Shown piece by piece: positions 7,182 through 9,414 of a stretch of 9,414 nucleotides of DNA. Position numbers and translations under genes: made by a program. Source of the DNA: Helicobacteraceae bacterium. GTDB lineage: Bacteria; Campylobacterota; Campylobacteria; Campylobacterales; Sulfurimonadaceae. The notes beneath the pieces were generated by a model. The model saw only the letters and a list, made by a program, of their open reading frames with translations, ran no database searches and was not told the DNA's origin. Location of the stretch: NCBI GenBank assembly GCA_027057185.1, contig JALUJE010000174.1, forward strand, positions 1-9,414, written 5' to 3'. The stretch's first letter is position 1. Every line of letters starts with the position of its first letter.

Positions 7182-8986
7182 ATATGAACGTTAAACTCTA
7201 CACGACGATTTTTTGCACGTCCCTCTTCGGTATCATTGGATGCGATAGGAGCACTCTCTCCCATGCCCATGGTCTTAATACGATCCGCTGCAATGCCAAA
7301 CTCCATTAAGGTATTTTTGACCGAATGTGCACGTCTGTCAGCAAGCCCTTCATTGTAACTACGCGATCCGATACTGTCAGTATGGGCAATAATATCGAGC
7401 GTGGCTTCTGGATGTTTTTGCATAAACGCAGCTACTTCATTTAAGAAATGCTTGGTGTCGTCGGTAACTTCTACCGATTTGTACAAGAAGTTAATATTAT
7501 CAATGACGACGGCGTCATCACTTTGAGCCGATGCCATTAATATGGCTTCAGTAGACGCAGTCTCTTCTTCTACTGCCGGTTCAGAAGTTACTACGTCGGT
7601 ACAGAGATTTTCGATGTCTATCTCAAAGTTTTCATTGGCAGCATAGGTAATTGCTTCCATACCAAATGTGTTTAACGAAACATCATCGGGGTACGCAGAA
7701 TTGACCTGATTGGCAATATTTGTCTGCAATGCATAATTGAGCAAACCTGTAGCATCTAAAATACGATAGGCAGCAAAAGAAAGGTTGTTTTGTGCTTTGA
7801 CCATCTCTTGGCGGGCATTGTTGTTTTCCAGTTCAACATTGAGCAGGTCAAGGAGACTTCTTCTGCCGAGTTGGTACTCTTTGGCATAAGAGTCAGACGT
7901 AATTTTCGTCATTTTTTGATGCTGTTCCAAGCAGGTGATTTGTCGTGAGACAATCTGATTGGTTAACCAGGCAAGCTTAACCTGTTCTTCAGCATCACGA
8001 ATTTTTGCATTTTCACTCTCTTGTTGTGATGTAACATACTGCATGTTCTGAAGACGCTGGGCTTCATCACGACCACCATTATAAAGATTATAGTACAGAC
8101 GTAACATTGCCTGATAGTTATTATCTTTTCCGTTAATGCCGTTAATGTCATTTTTTATCTCGCCGGAGAGTTGCGCATCGACTTTGGGATAGAATGCTGA
8201 ACGGTCTTTATTGTATTGTGCTTGTCGGGTTTTTACATCGGCTTTTTCTAACAGTAGACTGGGATGATACTGGAGTGCCAAACCGGTTAACTCATCGAGA
8301 TTGTTACTTGGCAGTGCCGGCGTTTCCGGGCGTACCAACTCACTGGAGGGAATGGTTTTACCATAGACCTTGGCAAAATTTGCCATAGCATCTTGATAGT
8401 TGTTCATTTGAGAAATGTAGTTGGCATACGCTAAGGAGAGGCGTCCTCGTGTCTGCTCAACGTCAGAACGGCGTCCCAATCCGCTGTCGACCTTTTGTTT
8501 AATCATATTGTAAATACGTTCATGGGTTTTAATATTCTCTTTTTGAAGCTCTAAAATATCGCGACTCTCTACGACTTTTAAATAAACCTCCGTAGCACGA
8601 AGTGCCAAACGGTTGGCCTCTTGAAGGACGTTTTGACGTGCGCCTTCAATACGTGCTTTCTGCTCTTTAACATCATACTTTGTTTTAAACCCTTCAAAGA
8701 GATTTTCGGTACCGACAAGCCCGACCTCTTTGCGGGTCAAGTCATTGTCATAGGCCAGCTTGTCGGTATGTTCTGGTCCAATTCCTCCCGATAAATCCAG
8801 TGTTGGAAGGTAGCCGGCTTTGGCACGATCTAGATCATATTTTACCGCTTTATAGTCACTCAGAGCCTTTTGCATGCTGGGATTTGTATCAATAGTTTCT
8901 TGAACCATCTCTTCTATGGTCAGTGCACTTAAAGCCAGAGGAAGTGAGAGCAAAAGTGTCGTCACTACGGAGAGTCGTAATTGCAT
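7175..8986 (-). CDS. TolC-family outer-membrane channel fused to an OmpA peptidoglycan-binding domain
   Basis: This 603-residue protein should form the outer-membrane duct of the type I secretion system. A signal peptide is clear (1 to about 21, LLLSLPLALSA then LTIEE). Two TolC repeats follow (about 22-210 and 230-415). Typical TolC features include NPSMQKALSDYKAVKYDLDR, then AGYLPTLDLSGG, the segment VDSGLGRRSDVEQ (166-178) and its counterpart YQLGRRSLLDLLNVE (371-385). An acidic, low-complexity linker (about 416-490) leads to an OmpA C-terminal domain (494-603). This domain keeps the peptidoglycan-contacting residues: Asp537 in AHTDSIG and Arg552 in RRAHSV, spaced as Asp271 and Arg286 are in Acinetobacter OmpA. 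It also has the closing EGRAKNRRVEF. A TolC of ordinary length would stop near residue 420-450, so the OmpA part is an added module. The start is supported by AAAGG 9 bases upstream (8996-9000). It is the first gene of the secretion operon, 128 bases ahead of the ABC gene. Confidence 0.94.
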   Translation of the reverse strand: MQLRLSVVTTLLLSLPLALSALTIEEMVQETIDTNPSMQKALSDYKAVKYDLDRAKAGYLPTLDLSGGIGPEHTDKLAYDNDLTRKEVGLVGTENLFEGFKTKYDVKEQKARIEGARQNVLQEANRLALRATEVYLKVVESRDILELQKENIKTHERIYNMIKQKVDSGLGRRSDVEQTRGRLSLAYANYISQMNNYQDAMANFAKVYGKTIPSSELVRPETPALPSNNLDELTGLALQYHPSLLLEKADVKTRQAQYNKDRSAFYPKVDAQLSGEIKNDINGINGKDNNYQAMLRLYYNLYNGGRDEAQRLQNMQYVTSQQESENAKIRDAEEQVKLAWLTNQIVSRQITCLEQHQKMTKITSDSYAKEYQLGRRSLLDLLNVELENNNARQEMVKAQNNLSFAAYRILDATGLLNYALQTNIANQVNSAYPDDVSLNTFGMEAITYAANENFEIDIENLCTDVVTSEPAVEEETASTEAILMASAQSDDAVVIDNINFLYKSVEVTDDTKHFLNEVAAFMQKHPEATLDIIAHTDSIGSRSYNEGLADRRAHSVKNTLMEFGIAADRIKTMGMGESAPIASNDTEEGRAKNRRVEFNVHIR

Positions 8987-9024
8987 GTTGGTTTACCTTT
9001 TTTTGAACATTAAAATATAGTTTT

Positions 9025-9053
9025 ATTGTAGCACAAAAAGTCGGAAACGGTAA
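9025..9053 (-). promoter_or_regulatory. Promoter for the TolC-OmpA gene and secretion operon
   Basis: On the - strand, a TACAAT -10 box (9025-9030) is extended by TGC (9031-9033). It lies 17 bases downstream of a weak -35 box, TTACCG (9048-9053). Transcription would begin near 9018, giving a leader of about 30 bases before the ATG at 8986. It lies downstream of the RND gene's terminator, where a promoter for the secretion genes would be expected. Assigned by eye from consensus. Confidence 0.55.
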
Positions 9054-9116
9054 TTATTTTGTTGGAAAAAATTAATAAATCATGCAAGATGGTGTCAAAA
9101 TGAAAAAAGATATGCC

Positions 9117-9148
9117 TATTTTAGGTTTCACACTAGAAACCTAAAATA
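9117..9148. terminator. Intrinsic terminator after the RND efflux gene
   Basis: A perfect 13-base inverted repeat, TATTTTAGGTTTC (9117-9129) and GAAACCTAAAATA (9136-9148), encloses a 6-base loop. It starts 3 bases after the RND stop codon. On the - strand it is followed within a few bases by a T-rich stretch (ATCTTTTTTC). The A/T-rich ends of the stem also make it usable in both directions. It separates the RND gene from the secretion operon. Confidence 0.8.
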
Positions 9149-9151
9149 CGA

Positions 9152-9414
9152 TTAAATGGCTCGGGTTTTGCACATGAGAATGGGAACAAAGAGTAAGGAG
9201 ATAACGACGGCAGCAACCGTACCGGAGATGAGTGCAACACCAAGACCACCGAAAATAGGGTCGGTTGCCAAAAGTGCACTACCTAAAATAATGGCAACAG
9301 CAGTAAGTAAAATGGGTTTGGCGCGTGTTGCAGTAGCCACGGCAATGGCGCGATTTTTGTCAAATCCTTTGTCGTGGATGAGGGATTTGGTAAAGTCAAT
9401 GAGCAGTAAAGAGT
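9152..9414 (-). CDS. RND-family efflux permease, C-terminal end (5' part cut by window)
   Basis: The frame is open to the right edge, so the GTG at 9340 is internal and not a start. About 87 residues are visible. They begin with SLLLIDFTKSLIHDKGFDKN, which matches the LLVDF segment after TM10 of RND pumps. RAKPILLTAVAIILGSALLA and then DPIFGGLGVALISGTVAAVV match the RPILLTA and final two transmembrane helices of the AcrB-like/HAE permeases. The protein ends soon after the last helix (LLFVPILMCKTRAI), as is normal for the family. Such pumps export drugs, metals or hydrophobic compounds with a periplasmic adaptor and a TolC-type channel; the substrate cannot be told from this end. A terminator follows at once, so it is not in the secretion operon, although the neighbouring TolC-like protein could in principle be shared. 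Confidence 0.88.
   Translation of the reverse strand, partial: SLLLIDFTKSLIHDKGFDKNRAIAVATATRAKPILLTAVAIILGSALLATDPIFGGLGVALISGTVAAVVISLLFVPILMCKTRAI

Noticed and set aside
9070..9098. A perfect TTGACA on the - strand (9093-9098) as a second promoter for the secretion operon
   Set aside because: No good -10 box follows at normal spacing (TTAATT at 17 bases matches only half of the consensus). The extended -10 promoter at 9025-9053 is the better candidate.
9152..9340. A separate 62-residue small membrane protein starting at the GTG at 9340
   Set aside because: The frame continues open to the window edge, and the upstream residues match the RND permease family, so this is the tail of a longer gene.

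Overview
The window looks like a chromosomal segment from a Campylobacterota-type bacterium (Sulfurimonas, Sulfurovum or Sulfuricurvum would fit). This is inferred from the moderately AT-rich coding sequence, the tight gene packing, the AT-rich promoters, and a type I secretion cluster whose TolC protein carries a C-terminal OmpA domain. No marker gene fixes the taxonomy, so the assignment is tentative.

Layout. The left edge (3-641, + strand) holds the C-terminal part of a MidA-like SAM-dependent methyltransferase. Five genes follow on the - strand, transcribed from right to left: a TolC-OmpA fusion outer-membrane protein (8986 to 7175), a LapB/LssB-type secretion ABC transporter with a degenerate C39 domain (7046 to 4893), an HlyD-family adaptor (4906 to 3572), a short LuxR-type regulator (3575 to 3003), and a membrane protein fused to a spermidine-synthase-like domain (3013 to 638). 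The right edge (9152-9414, - strand) is the C-terminus of an RND efflux permease. A strong hairpin terminator just after its stop codon (9117-9148) separates it from the secretion genes.

How the genes work together. The ABC transporter, adaptor and TolC-like protein make up a complete type I secretion system that should carry an unfolded protein from the cytoplasm straight to the outside. The ABC subtype (C39-like domain without the catalytic site) is the one usually paired with very large RTX adhesins or other biofilm proteins. No secreted substrate lies in the window. The OmpA domain should tie the outer-membrane channel to peptidoglycan. From the ABC gene onward the genes overlap by 14, 4 and 11 bases, so the regulator and the spermidine-synthase-like protein are almost certainly co-transcribed with the exporter. 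A good extended -10 promoter lies upstream of the TolC gene (9025-9053). A second possible promoter and alternative hairpins lie in the 128-base gap between the TolC and ABC genes.

The most interesting points are the TolC-OmpA fusion, the LuxR-type regulator with an eroded receiver inside the exporter operon, and the co-transcribed membrane-bound spermidine-synthase-like protein that has lost both catalytic aspartates. No RNA genes, insertion sequences, CRISPR arrays or gaps longer than 300 bases without a gene were seen.
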